From positions 2,959,001 to 3,023,000 of the forward strand of contig NZ_CP139141.1 of NCBI RefSeq assembly GCF_034059295.1: a DNA stretch of 64,000 bases, written 5' to 3'. Of the stretch, positions 7,953-16,728 are shown in pieces; position 1 is the stretch's first letter, and each line of letters starts with the position of its first letter. Below the pieces are notes generated by a model. That model was not told the DNA's origin. It saw only the letters and a program-made list of their open reading frames with translations, and did not search any database. Position numbers and translations under genes: made by a program. Origin of the DNA: Pseudomonas sp. HR96 (lineage in GTDB: Bacteria > Pseudomonadota > Gammaproteobacteria > Pseudomonadales > Pseudomonadaceae).

Positions 7953-10784
7953 ATGTCCAACCGCGAACTCTCTCGGCGCTCCTTTTTGCAAGGAGGGCTG
8001 ATCGCTGGCGTGACCGTGACGCTGGCACCCCTTGGCAGTCAGGCCATGGCGGCGCTCAAGGAAGGCAGCGTGGCCGCCCCCTCGGAAAAATGGATGGGCC
8101 ATAACGGCAAGGCGCGCTCGCGTAACGACGCGCTGTCCAAGGTCTGCGGCAGCAAGGTGTTCTCCCGCGACATCCGCGCCATGGACATGCAAGGCTGGCC
8201 GCAGCAGCAAGGCCACGCCATGCTGCTCAAGATCACCAAGGTCGACCGCCTTTATGCAGGCTTCGACCTGTCGTGGCTGGGCAGCGAATTGCAGCCGGAC
8301 CGCATCGTCACCGCCGACGACCTGAAAAAGGACGGCATCGTCTTTCCCGAGGAGCACGACCCGGACCCGCTGCTGCCGGTCGGGCAGATCCCCATGTTCA
8401 TCGGCCACCCGGTCGCGATCCTGATCTGGCACGACTTCGAACGCTTCCGCCAGGCCAAGAACAAGCTCAAGTTCAACGACAAGGCGATCCGCTACGGCGA
8501 CAAGGCGCCGCTGTACGAGCGCGACCCGTACGGCAGCTTCCGCTATGTCCGCGTGGGCGGCGCTACCTCGGCCGACGAGGACGAGTTCGCCAGCCTGAAA
8601 GACTCCATGCTCTTTCCGATGCTGCGCAACCGCCGCCCGGTCTGGGACTCGCAGCCCAACCTGCACGGCAACCTGACCGAGCGTGGCCTGTTCTACGCCG
8701 AGCGCATGCGCCAGCAGCTGGCCAGCCCGCCGGACAACTGGCTGATCTTCGACGAGCGCTACAAGACCCCGTCCATCGAACCGGCCGCACTGGAGCCGGA
8801 CAACGGCAACGGCTGGTACGACCCGGCCAGCAAGACCCTGCACTTTGTGGTTGCGACCCAGTGCCCGCTGGAGGCGGCCACCGAAACGGCGAAGATGATC
8901 GCGCCGTCGCGCTTCGGCCTGAGCAATCTCAACATGCACCCCGGCTACACCGTCGGCTACGGCTCCAAGGACCACAACATCTTCGTCTACTACGCAGCCC
9001 TGGCCGCGTTGTACGGCGCGGGCGTACCGATTCGCCTGGCCAACGACCGCTATGAACAGTTCCAGAGCGGCATCAAGCGCCACCCGTTCGACATCCGCTA
9101 CCGCCTGGCCGTGGACAAGAACGACAACAGCTTCAAGATCTTCCTCGCCGACATGGACGTCGACGGCGGCGGGCGCATCAACTACAGCCCCTCGGTGGCG
9201 GCAGTCGGGGCCACCGCCTCGCAGTCGATCTACTACATGCCGCAGAACGACCTGCAGGTTACCGCCTATTATTCGCGCGGCGTCGAGGCCGGCTCCATGC
9301 GCGGCTACGGCACGCTGCAGAGCATGGCCGCCACCGAGATGATGGTCGACGAGATCGCCGGCCGGCTGGGCGTCGACCCGCTGGAACTGCGCCGCCGCAA
9401 CGCCATGCGCACCGGCATGAAGAACACCCAGGGGGCGATTCCTGCAGGTGCCCTGCGCCTGCACGAGATCCTCGACAAGGCTGCCGAGCACCCCGCCTGG
9501 AAGAACCGCGACGCGCTCAAGCTCGACCGCGAGGCCAAGGACCCTGACCACTGGCACGGCATCGGCTTCGCCATCTGCCAGAAGGACTTCGGCACCGGCT
9601 CCGAAGCGCCCATGGCCAGCATCGAGTTCAATGCCGACGGCCACATCACCCTGCGCCATATCGGTATCGAGCTGGGCACCGGCATGTCCACCTCCCAGGC
9701 CCTGGTGGTCGCCGATTTCCTCGGCCAGGCGGCCAACGAGGTCAAGACCGCTGTCACCGACTGGCCGGAGCTGCAGCTGATCAGCAGCGGCAACCCTTAC
9801 ATCATGAGCCAGAGCGACCAGGACAACCTGCTGCGCAACCCGCGCTGGGTCGGCAAGGTGGCGTCTGCCTCGTCGGCGACCAACTCGGCCTACTATTTCA
9901 GCCACGCCACCCGCGAAGCGGCACGCGTGCTGTTCAACAATGGCATCTGGCCGGCGGCGCTGGAAATCTGGGGCCAGGGCCCCTACGGCGGCTCGGCCAA
10001 CCCCTATGTGCTGCGCCGCGAGGACGCCCACTGGGTCGACGGCCAATTGACCGCCGACGGCATGCAGCCGCTGCCGTTCGCCCAGCTGGCGCGCCGCGCC
10101 CATGAGCGCGGGCTGGTCACCGGCGCCACGGTGCACGGCTTCAACCGCTGGATGTGGGCACAGGCCGACTACAGCATCGACGGCGTCAAGGAGCGCCTGC
10201 CGCTGGACGGCCTGGCGGTGAAATACGGCGACGGTGCGCCAAGCGCGAAAAAGGCGCTGATGAGCACTGCCGGCTTCCACCTGCTGGACCGCCAGAACGT
10301 GCATTACCCCGACGTGCAGCTGAACAACGCCATGGTCACCTACTACAGCCCGGTGGCCACGGTGGTGGAGCTGCGGGTCAACAAGGGCTCCCATGAAGTG
10401 CAAGTGCTCAACCACCACTCCTGGGTCGAATGCGGCCGGGCGCTGGTGCCCGAACTGGTCAAGGGGCAGCTGGAAGGCGGCATCGCCATGGGCATCGGCC
10501 ACGCGTTGACCGAGGAAATGCCGCTGTACGAGGGCGGCCCCGGTGAAGGCGACTGGAACTTCAACCGCTACCGCCTGCCCATGGCGCGGCATGTCGCGGT
10601 GTGGACGCAGACGTCGGAGATCCTCCCGCCGCTGTCGCCCAGCGACCCCTCCAAGGGCATCGCCGAAGTGGTGATGATCCCCATCGTCGGCGCCATCGGC
10701 AATGCCGTCGCCCACGCCATCGGCAAGCGCGTGCGCGACCTGCCGATCACTTCCGCTCGCATCAAGGAGGCCCTCAATGGCTGA
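7953..10784 (+). CDS. Molybdenum hydroxylase large subunit (IorB/aldehyde oxidase type), Tat-exported
   Basis: A 943-residue xanthine-oxidase-family molybdopterin subunit of the isoquinoline 1-oxidoreductase/periplasmic aldehyde dehydrogenase branch. The N-terminus SRRSFLQGG is a twin-arginine signal, so the folded enzyme is exported. Internal landmarks are VEAGSMRGYGTLQSM (cofactor-binding loop, about residues 445-460) and ELGTGMSTSQALVV. Near the C-terminus, KGIAEVVMIP supplies the glutamate expected at the active site. The enzyme would hydroxylate an aldehyde or N-heterocycle and pass electrons to the [2Fe-2S] subunit and on to cytochrome c encoded next. Its stop overlaps the next start by 8 nt. 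The substrate cannot be assigned; the gene set resembles the three-subunit membrane aldehyde dehydrogenases of acetic acid bacteria. Confidence 0.9.
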   Translation: MSNRELSRRSFLQGGLIAGVTVTLAPLGSQAMAALKEGSVAAPSEKWMGHNGKARSRNDALSKVCGSKVFSRDIRAMDMQGWPQQQGHAMLLKITKVDRLYAGFDLSWLGSELQPDRIVTADDLKKDGIVFPEEHDPDPLLPVGQIPMFIGHPVAILIWHDFERFRQAKNKLKFNDKAIRYGDKAPLYERDPYGSFRYVRVGGATSADEDEFASLKDSMLFPMLRNRRPVWDSQPNLHGNLTERGLFYAERMRQQLASPPDNWLIFDERYKTPSIEPAALEPDNGNGWYDPASKTLHFVVATQCPLEAATETAKMIAPSRFGLSNLNMHPGYTVGYGSKDHNIFVYYAALAALYGAGVPIRLANDRYEQFQSGIKRHPFDIRYRLAVDKNDNSFKIFLADMDVDGGGRINYSPSVAAVGATASQSIYYMPQNDLQVTAYYSRGVEAGSMRGYGTLQSMAATEMMVDEIAGRLGVDPLELRRRNAMRTGMKNTQGAIPAGALRLHEILDKAAEHPAWKNRDALKLDREAKDPDHWHGIGFAICQKDFGTGSEAPMASIEFNADGHITLRHIGIELGTGMSTSQALVVADFLGQAANEVKTAVTDWPELQLISSGNPYIMSQSDQDNLLRNPRWVGKVASASSATNSAYYFSHATREAARVLFNNGIWPAALEIWGQGPYGGSANPYVLRREDAHWVDGQLTADGMQPLPFAQLARRAHERGLVTGATVHGFNRWMWAQADYSIDGVKERLPLDGLAVKYGDGAPSAKKALMSTAGFHLLDRQNVHYPDVQLNNAMVTYYSPVATVVELRVNKGSHEVQVLNHHSWVECGRALVPELVKGQLEGGIAMGIGHALTEEMPLYEGGPGEGDWNFNRYRLPMARHVAVWTQTSEILPPLSPSDPSKGIAEVVMIPIVGAIGNAVAHAIGKRVRDLPITSARIKEALNG

Positions 10785-11316
10785 CCGTCCGCTCAACATC
10801 ACCCTCAACGGTCAAGCCACCGGCATAGTCACGGTGCCGGACGACCTGCCCATGGTCGACTTCCTGCACGAGTACCAGAACCTCACCGGCTCGCGCCTGG
10901 GCTGTGGCCAGGGCATCTGCCACGCCTGCGTGGTGATCGTCGACAACCCCGACGGCACCAGCGAGGAAGTGCGCACCTGCATCACCGGCGCGCACTACTT
11001 CGACGGCAAGAAAGTGCGCACCATCGAAGGCCACGCCCGCCGCGACGAGAGCGGCCAGGTGGTCGAGCTCAACCCGATCCAGCAGCGCTTCGTCGACGAG
11101 TTCGCCTTCCAGTGCAGCTACTGCGCGCCTGGCTTCGTCAACGCCGCCACGGTGCTGGTGGAAAAGCTGCAGCGCAAGCCAGTGGTCAAAAGCCAGCTGG
11201 AGCAGGTGATCGAAGAGAGCCTGGGCCACCACATCTGTCGCTGCACCGGCTACGTGCGTTACTACAACGCCACGCGCCTGGTGCTCAACGACCTCGGCCT
11301 GGTCACGGAGGGTTGA
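10777..11316 (+). CDS. [2Fe-2S] small subunit of molybdenum hydroxylase (IorA type)
   Basis: A 179-residue electron-transfer subunit. It has the plant-type ferredoxin cluster (GCGQGICHACVV plus a later RTC) in the first half and the second, all-helical [2Fe-2S] domain (FQCSYCAPG and HHICRCTGYVRYY) in the second half. It relays electrons from the molybdenum centre to the cytochrome. The ATG at 10777 overlaps the upstream stop (ATGGCTGA) and has AAGGAGG 6 nt before it, which fixes the start and implies translational coupling. It has no export signal of its own, which fits piggy-back export with the Tat-bearing large subunit. Confidence 0.93.
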   Translation: MADRPLNITLNGQATGIVTVPDDLPMVDFLHEYQNLTGSRLGCGQGICHACVVIVDNPDGTSEEVRTCITGAHYFDGKKVRTIEGHARRDESGQVVELNPIQQRFVDEFAFQCSYCAPGFVNAATVLVEKLQRKPVVKSQLEQVIEESLGHHICRCTGYVRYYNATRLVLNDLGLVTEG

Positions 11317-11318
11317 GC

Positions 11319-12569
11319 GTGAAGCCATTACTGTCCCGCCTCGCGTTGGCGGTGGCCCTGTGCGGCCCGCTGCTTTGTGCATCTGCCGCCGACAGCGCGC
11401 CCAGCGAACAGGTCAAGCGCGGTGAATACCTGGCCCGCGCCGCCGACTGCATGGCCTGCCACACGGCGGTCGGCGGCGCGCCGTATGCCGGCGGCCTGCC
11501 GATCGTCTCGCCGTTCGGCACCATCTATGGCACCAACATCACCCCGGACAAGGACTACGGCATCGGCCAGTACAGCGATGACGAGTTCTACGCTGCCGTG
11601 ACCCGCGGCAAGCGCCGCGATGGCGCCAATCTGTACCCGGCGATGCCCTACGCCTCGTATCACCTGATGCCGCGCGAGGAGGTCGATGCCATCCATGCCT
11701 ACCTCAAGACTGTGGCGCCGATCCACCGCCCTGCCCCGGAAACTCACCTGACCTTTCCGTTCAACGTGCGCCTGGGCCTGACCGGCTGGAACCTGATGTA
11801 CGGCGACGCTTTGCAGCTGGCCCCGACCGAGGGCAAGACTTCGGCCTACCAACGCGGCCAGTACCTGGTCGAAGTGCTCGGACACTGCGGTGAATGCCAC
11901 ACCCCACGCGGCCTGTCCGGCGCCATGCAGCTGGACAAGCGCTTGACCGGCGGCATGCTCAACGGCTACCTGGCGCCCAACCTGCTGGCCCCGGAACTCG
12001 CCGCGCGCGGCTGGAACACCGACGACCTGAGCACCTTCCTCAAACATGGCATGAGTGCCCAGGGCAGCATGTTCAACGAAATGTTCCCGGTGTTCCATAA
12101 CAGTACCCAGGGGCTCAACGACGACGACCTCAGGGCCATGGCCACCTACCTGCTCGGCGACAACCCGCCCGCGCCGCACAGCCCGGCGCCGGTGGCCATG
12201 CAGCAGTTGACCGCCAGCGCCCAGCGTGGCCGCCAGCAATACCTCAACCTCTGCGCCGGCTGCCACGCCCCTGAAGGTGACGGCAAGCCGCATATCGCGG
12301 TGGCCATGGTCGGCAATACCACCCTGCGCCTGGAGGCGCCGGACAACCTGCTGCGGGTCATCGAGGACGGCATCGGCGAACAGAAATTCCAGGGCTTCGA
12401 GCGCATGCAGCCGATGCCCGGGTTTGCCGACAAGCTCAACCACGAACAGCTCGCCGACCTGCTCAACTACCTGCGCCAGGCCTGGGGCGGCCAGCCCGGC
12501 AACCTCAACGCCGGTGACGTCGAGCGGCTGCGCGCCGACGCCCCGGCCACCGAGCACAAGGTGCATTGA
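11319..12569 (+). CDS. Triheme cytochrome c, electron acceptor of the molybdenum hydroxylase
   Basis: A 416-residue secreted cytochrome with three CxxCH heme sites: CMACH, CGECH and CAGCH, each starting a cytochrome c domain. This is the architecture of AdhB/gluconate-2-dehydrogenase cytochrome subunits. The start is a GTG at 11319, placed by the immediately following signal peptide (KPLLSRLALAVALCGPLLCASAADS) and by the 2-nt gap after the previous stop. In the pathway it accepts electrons from the [2Fe-2S] subunit in the periplasm and passes them to the quinone pool or a terminal oxidase, so the enzyme is respiratory rather than oxygen- or NAD-linked. Confidence 0.92.
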   Translation: MKPLLSRLALAVALCGPLLCASAADSAPSEQVKRGEYLARAADCMACHTAVGGAPYAGGLPIVSPFGTIYGTNITPDKDYGIGQYSDDEFYAAVTRGKRRDGANLYPAMPYASYHLMPREEVDAIHAYLKTVAPIHRPAPETHLTFPFNVRLGLTGWNLMYGDALQLAPTEGKTSAYQRGQYLVEVLGHCGECHTPRGLSGAMQLDKRLTGGMLNGYLAPNLLAPELAARGWNTDDLSTFLKHGMSAQGSMFNEMFPVFHNSTQGLNDDDLRAMATYLLGDNPPAPHSPAPVAMQQLTASAQRGRQQYLNLCAGCHAPEGDGKPHIAVAMVGNTTLRLEAPDNLLRVIEDGIGEQKFQGFERMQPMPGFADKLNHEQLADLLNYLRQAWGGQPGNLNAGDVERLRADAPATEHKVH

Positions 12570-12570
12570 G

Positions 12571-13542
12571 ATGCAGCACCTGGACCTGCAGGTGATCGAA
12601 CGGGCCGGGCACTGGCTCGCCGAGGGGCAGCCGATCTGGCTGTGCACGGTGCTCGCCACCTACGGCTCGGCGCCCCGGGCGCCAGGCTCGATGCTGACGG
12701 TCAACAGCGCCGGGCAGTGGCTCGGCTCGTTGTCCGGCGGCTGTGTGGAGGAAGATTTTCTCGCCCGGGTCGCCGACGGCGAGTTCAACGAGGCGGTCTG
12801 CGTGGTGCGCTATGGCGCCGGCGACGAACCGCGCACCCGGGTCAGACTGCCCTGCGGCGGCGTGCTCGATGTGCTGGTCGAGCGCCTGCCGGCCAACTGT
12901 GCCAGCCGTGAACATTTGCATCAATTGCAGTCGGCGCTGCGCGGCCAGGTGCGCTTGATTCGCCAGATCAACCTGGCCGACGGCGCGCTGCAGTTGCTTG
13001 CCGACCCAGCCCAGGGGCCGCGCATCGAGCGCGAGCCGCACAGCGTGCGGGTTCGCGTCGGCGCTGCGCAACGCCTGCTGCTGGCCGGTTATTCCAGCGT
13101 GGCGCAAATCTGCGCGCAGTTCGCCGTCAGCCTCGGCTTCGAAGTGATTTTGTGCGACCCACGGGACGAAGTCCTCGCCGGGGTCAGCCTGGAGGGTGTC
13201 GAGATCCGTCGAGAGCTGCCCTCGGTGTTCATTGCCCAGGGCGGTTGCCACCGCGACACCGCCGTGGTCGCCCTGACCCACGACCCGCGCATCGACGACC
13301 TGGCCATGATGGAGGCGATTCACACCGAGGCTTTCTATATCGGCGTGATGGGCTCGCAGCAGACCACACGCAAACGCTTCGAGCGGCTGCGGCGCATTGC
13401 CGGGCTGAACGATGAGCAACTGGCGCGCATCCACGCACCCATCGGCCTGAACCTGGGCAGCAAGACCCCCGCCGAGATTGCCCTCGCGGTGCTGGCCGAT
13501 ATCGTGCGAATCCGCAGCGGAGTGGCCCGCGACCGGGTTTGA
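12571..13542 (+). CDS. XdhC/CoxI-family molybdenum cofactor maturation factor
   Basis: A 323-residue XdhC-family protein. The N-terminal XdhC_CoxI domain shows LATYGSAPRAPGSML and SGGCVEEDF. The C-terminal Rossmann-like XdhC_C domain shows YSSVAQICAQFAVSLGFEV, VALTHDPRIDDLAMMEA, YIGVMGSQQTT and GLNLGSKTPAEIALAVLADI. Such proteins bind Mo cofactor, help add the terminal sulfur and insert it into xanthine-oxidase-family enzymes. Its ATG follows the cytochrome stop by one nucleotide, so it closes a four-gene operon for a single enzyme and its dedicated maturation factor. Confidence 0.92.
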   Translation: MQHLDLQVIERAGHWLAEGQPIWLCTVLATYGSAPRAPGSMLTVNSAGQWLGSLSGGCVEEDFLARVADGEFNEAVCVVRYGAGDEPRTRVRLPCGGVLDVLVERLPANCASREHLHQLQSALRGQVRLIRQINLADGALQLLADPAQGPRIEREPHSVRVRVGAAQRLLLAGYSSVAQICAQFAVSLGFEVILCDPRDEVLAGVSLEGVEIRRELPSVFIAQGGCHRDTAVVALTHDPRIDDLAMMEAIHTEAFYIGVMGSQQTTRKRFERLRRIAGLNDEQLARIHAPIGLNLGSKTPAEIALAVLADIVRIRSGVARDRV

Positions 13543-13570
13543 GCTCACAGTCAAATGCTCACACCGCCCC

Positions 13571-14670
13571 ACCGTGGGAGGGGCAACGCCCCGAGCTCTT
13601 GATTCTTTTGCAGACCACACCGGCCTGGCGCCCTATCGGGGTCGTCCCCCACCGTGGGAGGGGCAACGCCCCGAGCTCTTGATTCTTTTGCAGACCACAC
13701 CGGCCTGGCGCCCTATCGGGGTCGTCCCCCACCGTGGGAGGGGTAACGCCCCGAGCTCTTGATCCTCCTGCAGACCACACCGGTCTGGCGCCCTATCGGG
13801 GTCGTCCCCCACCGTGGGAGGGGCAACGCCCCGAGCTCTTGATTCTTTTGCAGACCACACCGGCCTGGCGCCCTATCGGGGCCGCCCCCCACCGTGGGAG
13901 GGGCAACGCCCCGAGCTCTTGATCTTCCTGCAGACCACACCGGCCTGGCGCCCTATCGGGGTCGTCCCCCACCGTGGGAGGGGCAACGCCCCGAGCTCTT
14001 GATTCTTTGGCAGACCACACCGGCCTGGCGCCCTATCGGGGTCGTCCCCCACCGTGGGAGGGGTAACGCCCCGAGCTCTTGATCCTCCTGCAGACCACAC
14101 CGGCCTGGCGCCCTATCGGGGTCGTCCCCCACCGTGGGAGGGGCAACGCCCCGAGCTCTTGATCCTCCTGCAGACCACACCGGCCTGGCGCCCTATCGGG
14201 GTCGTCCCCCACCGTGGGAGGGGTAACGCCCCGAGCTCTTGATCCTCCTGCAGACCACACCGGTCTGGCGCCCTATCGGGGTCGTCCCCCACCGTGGGAG
14301 GGGCAACGCCCCGAGCTCTTGATTCTTTTGCAGACCACACCGGCCTGGCGCCCTATCGGGGCCGCCCCCCACCGTGGGAGGGGCAACGCCCCGAGCTCTT
14401 GATCTTCCTGCAGACCACACCGGCCTGGCGCCCTATCGGGGTCGTCCCCCACCGTGGGAGGGGCAACGCCCCGAGCTCTTGATTCTTTGGCAGACCACAC
14501 CGGCCTGGCGCCCTATCGGGGTCGTCCCCCACCGTGGGAGGGGTAACGCCCCGAGCTCTTGATCCTCCTGCAGACCACACCGGCCTGGCGCCCTATCGGG
14601 GTCGTCCCCCACCGTGGGAGGGGCAACGCCCCGAGCTCTTGATCCTCCTGCAGACCACACCGGCCTGGCG
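13571..14670. repeat. 80-bp REP-based tandem array, 13 full units plus a 60-nt partial
   Basis: Units begin with ACCGTGGGAGGGG at 13571 and recur every 80 bp to 14611; the last unit stops after 60 nt, 8 bp before the stop codon of the convergent oxidoreductase gene. Each unit contains two small hairpins, CCCAC-C-GTGGG and GGGGC-AAC-GCCCC, resembling the Pseudomonas REP core (GTGGGAG with a G/C-rich stem). Units differ at a few positions (GGGCAAC/GGGTAAC, the GATTCTTTTG/GATCCTCCTG region, CGGCC/CGGTC, GTCGTC/GCCGCC). Reading these variants, units 3-8 (13731-14210) and units 9-14 (14211-14670) carry the same series, so a 480-bp six-unit block was itself duplicated. Reading frames exist on both strands but 80 is not a multiple of 3 and they are not credible genes. 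Confidence 0.95.
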
Positions 14671-14678
14671 GTGATGCC

Positions 14679-15665
14679 TCAGCCCATCACCACCACTGCC
14701 TTGCCGATCATCTCCCGCGCCTCGATCCGCGCATGCACCTGGGCCACCTCGTCCAGGCGGTAGCGGCCTTCGATCTGCACCTGCAACGACCCATCCAGAA
14801 TCGCCGCGAACACCGCGTCCGCCCGGCGTTGCACCGTGACTCCGTCGGCCATGTGATCGGCCAGCCGCGGCCGGGTGAGAAACAGCGAGCCGGCCTCGCC
14901 CAGCTCGATCGGGTCCAGGTCGCGGACCGAGCCCGACACATTGCCGTAATTAATGACCAGGCCCCGCGCCCGGCAGGCGCGAAAGCTCTCGCGCAAGGTG
15001 GCCTTGCCCAGCGAATCGAAGACCACATCCACCCCGCAGCCCCCGGTCGCCGCCAGCACCTGATCGGCGAAATGCTCGTAGCCCATGGCCTGCTCGGCGC
15101 CCAACCGCCGGGCGACGGCGCATTTGCTCGGGCTGCTGCCGGTGGCCAGCACCCGGGCCCCGCACCGATGGGCCAGTTGCACCAGCAACTGGCCAATGCT
15201 GCCGGCAGCGGCATGAATCAGACAACTGCTGCCCGGCGCCAGGCGGGCGATATCCTGCACCAGATAATGCGCGGTCGAGCCCTGGAAAATCGCCGCTGCC
15301 GCGACGTCATAGCCGATGCCGTCCGGGATCTTCGCCAACCGTGCGGCCGGCACGCTGACATACTCGGCGAAGCTGCCCCAGGCGATGCACCAGGCCACTC
15401 GATCACCGGGGCGAAAGTGCCCAGCTCCCTCCCCGACTTCGACCACCTCGCCAGCGCCCTCCATGCCCAGGGTGCACGGCAGGCGAACCGGGTAAGTGCG
15501 CGAAAGGGCGTATTTGCCCTGGCGCGTGTGCACGTCCATGAAATTGATGCCGGCGCAGGCCACCTTCACCAGCACATGCCCTGGCGCGGCGCCAGGTCGA
15601 GGCAGGTCGGTGCGCAACTGCACAACCTGCGGACCGCCATAGCGGTCGATATATAAGCCCTGCAT
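14679..15665 (-). CDS. Quinone oxidoreductase / zinc-independent alcohol dehydrogenase-family protein
   Basis: A 328-residue medium-chain dehydrogenase/reductase of the quinone oxidoreductase type. It has the N-terminal GroES-like domain (GGPQVVQL, KVACAGINFMDVHTRQGKY, GMEGAGEVVEVGEG) and the Rossmann domain (IHAAAGSIGQLLVQLAHRCGA followed by GVDVVFDSLGK). The Cys/His zinc ligands of classical alcohol dehydrogenases are absent, as expected for NADPH:quinone reductases. The ATG at 15665 is used because the upstream continuation of the frame overlaps the divergent LysR promoter. A LysR gene starts about 100 bp away in the opposite direction and is its likely regulator. Confidence 0.88.
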   Translation of the reverse strand: MQGLYIDRYGGPQVVQLRTDLPRPGAAPGHVLVKVACAGINFMDVHTRQGKYALSRTYPVRLPCTLGMEGAGEVVEVGEGAGHFRPGDRVAWCIAWGSFAEYVSVPAARLAKIPDGIGYDVAAAAIFQGSTAHYLVQDIARLAPGSSCLIHAAAGSIGQLLVQLAHRCGARVLATGSSPSKCAVARRLGAEQAMGYEHFADQVLAATGGCGVDVVFDSLGKATLRESFRACRARGLVINYGNVSGSVRDLDPIELGEAGSLFLTRPRLADHMADGVTVQRRADAVFAAILDGSLQVQIEGRYRLDEVAQVHARIEAREMIGKAVVVMG

Positions 15666-15767
15666 CAAGCTCGTTCCCGTCTGATCAGCATTCGCAACTA
15701 TGGTAGAGCGAACGCATCTGTACCAGAATTCCCCAATCGCGCACTTCATCCGATTGGAATCTCCCCG

Positions 15768-16658
15768 ATGTTCGACTGGCAGGATCTGTACTTCTTCACC
15801 GTACTGGCGCGGACCGAGTCGCTGTCCGCCGCTGCCCGCGAGCTGCAGGTCGAGCACGCCACCGTGGGCCGGCGGCTCGATGCGCTGGAGCGTGACCTGG
15901 GCCTGCGCCTGGTCGAGCGCCTGCCCCGCAGCCGCCCGCTGACCGCCGATGGCCGCGCCCTGGCCCGCGTGGCTGGCGGCATGGCGGGCATCACCGGCGA
16001 AGTCAATCGCCTGGCCCGCAGCGCTTCGCTGAACCTCACCGGTACCGTCCGGGTGAGCGCCCCGCCGTCCCTGGCGACCTATTGCATCGCCCCACAGGTC
16101 GCCGCCCTGCGCCAACGCTACCCGCAGCTGGACCTTGTCCTGCTGCCGTCGACCACCCTGGCCTCACTGGACAAGGGCGAGGCCGACATCGCCTTGCGTA
16201 CCGTGCGCCCCGAAGAGCCAGCATTGGTACGGCGCAAGATCGGTGCGGTGCGTTTTGCCCTCTACGCCAGCGCCGCGCTGACGCAGCGACCTGCCGCGCA
16301 ATGGTCGTTCGTGGCCTACGACGCCTCCCACGACCACCTGCCCCAGCAGGCCTGGCTGCACGAGCTGCGCGGCCAGCGCCCGATCCTGTTCGCTGCCAGC
16401 GACCTGGCCAGTCAGCAGATGGCCGCTCGCCACGGCGTCGGCGCCATCGTGCTGCCAACCCTGGTCGGCGACCAGGACCCGGTATTGCAACGCGTGGCTA
16501 CCCCCACCCCAGCGCCGCTGCGCGATATCTGGCTGACCGTTTACCCGGACCTGCGCCGCGCGCCGGCGGTCAGGGCCGTCATGGAGTTTCTGATCGAATG
16601 CGTGGAGGGTCAGGCGCAGTTGGCGATTGAGGTCAGGCCAGAGGCAGATGGATTGTAG
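15768..16658 (+). CDS. LysR-family transcriptional regulator
   Basis: A 296-residue LysR protein with the usual N-terminal winged helix (LYFFTVLARTESLSAAARELQ, then HATVGRRLDALERDLGLRLVERL) and a LysR-substrate domain (VRVSAPPSLATYCIAP and onward). It is divergent from the quinone oxidoreductase gene, the classical position of a LysR activator or repressor of its neighbour. The inducer is unknown. The C-terminal end is followed by about 70 bp of spacer before the convergent immunity-like cluster. Confidence 0.9.
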   Translation: MFDWQDLYFFTVLARTESLSAAARELQVEHATVGRRLDALERDLGLRLVERLPRSRPLTADGRALARVAGGMAGITGEVNRLARSASLNLTGTVRVSAPPSLATYCIAPQVAALRQRYPQLDLVLLPSTTLASLDKGEADIALRTVRPEEPALVRRKIGAVRFALYASAALTQRPAAQWSFVAYDASHDHLPQQAWLHELRGQRPILFAASDLASQQMAARHGVGAIVLPTLVGDQDPVLQRVATPTPAPLRDIWLTVYPDLRRAPAVRAVMEFLIECVEGQAQLAIEVRPEADGL

Positions 16659-16728
16659 AGGGGGTGGGCAGGACTCGACGTGGCGTCTGCTCGCTTTGAA
16701 GGTGTGTCGACCAACAATCATACTGAAC

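Noticed and set aside
7905..10808. 967-residue open frame antisense to the molybdenum subunit gene
   Set aside because: GC-rich mirror frame of a well-supported gene; no family features, composition of an antisense shadow.
13559..14660. Many 62-75 residue open frames on both strands inside the 80-bp array
   Set aside because: They recur every 80 bp because the repeat happens to be open; period not divisible by three, no start signals, no protein family.
13571..14670. CRISPR array
   Set aside because: The whole 80-bp unit is conserved, with no unique spacers of constant length and no cas genes.
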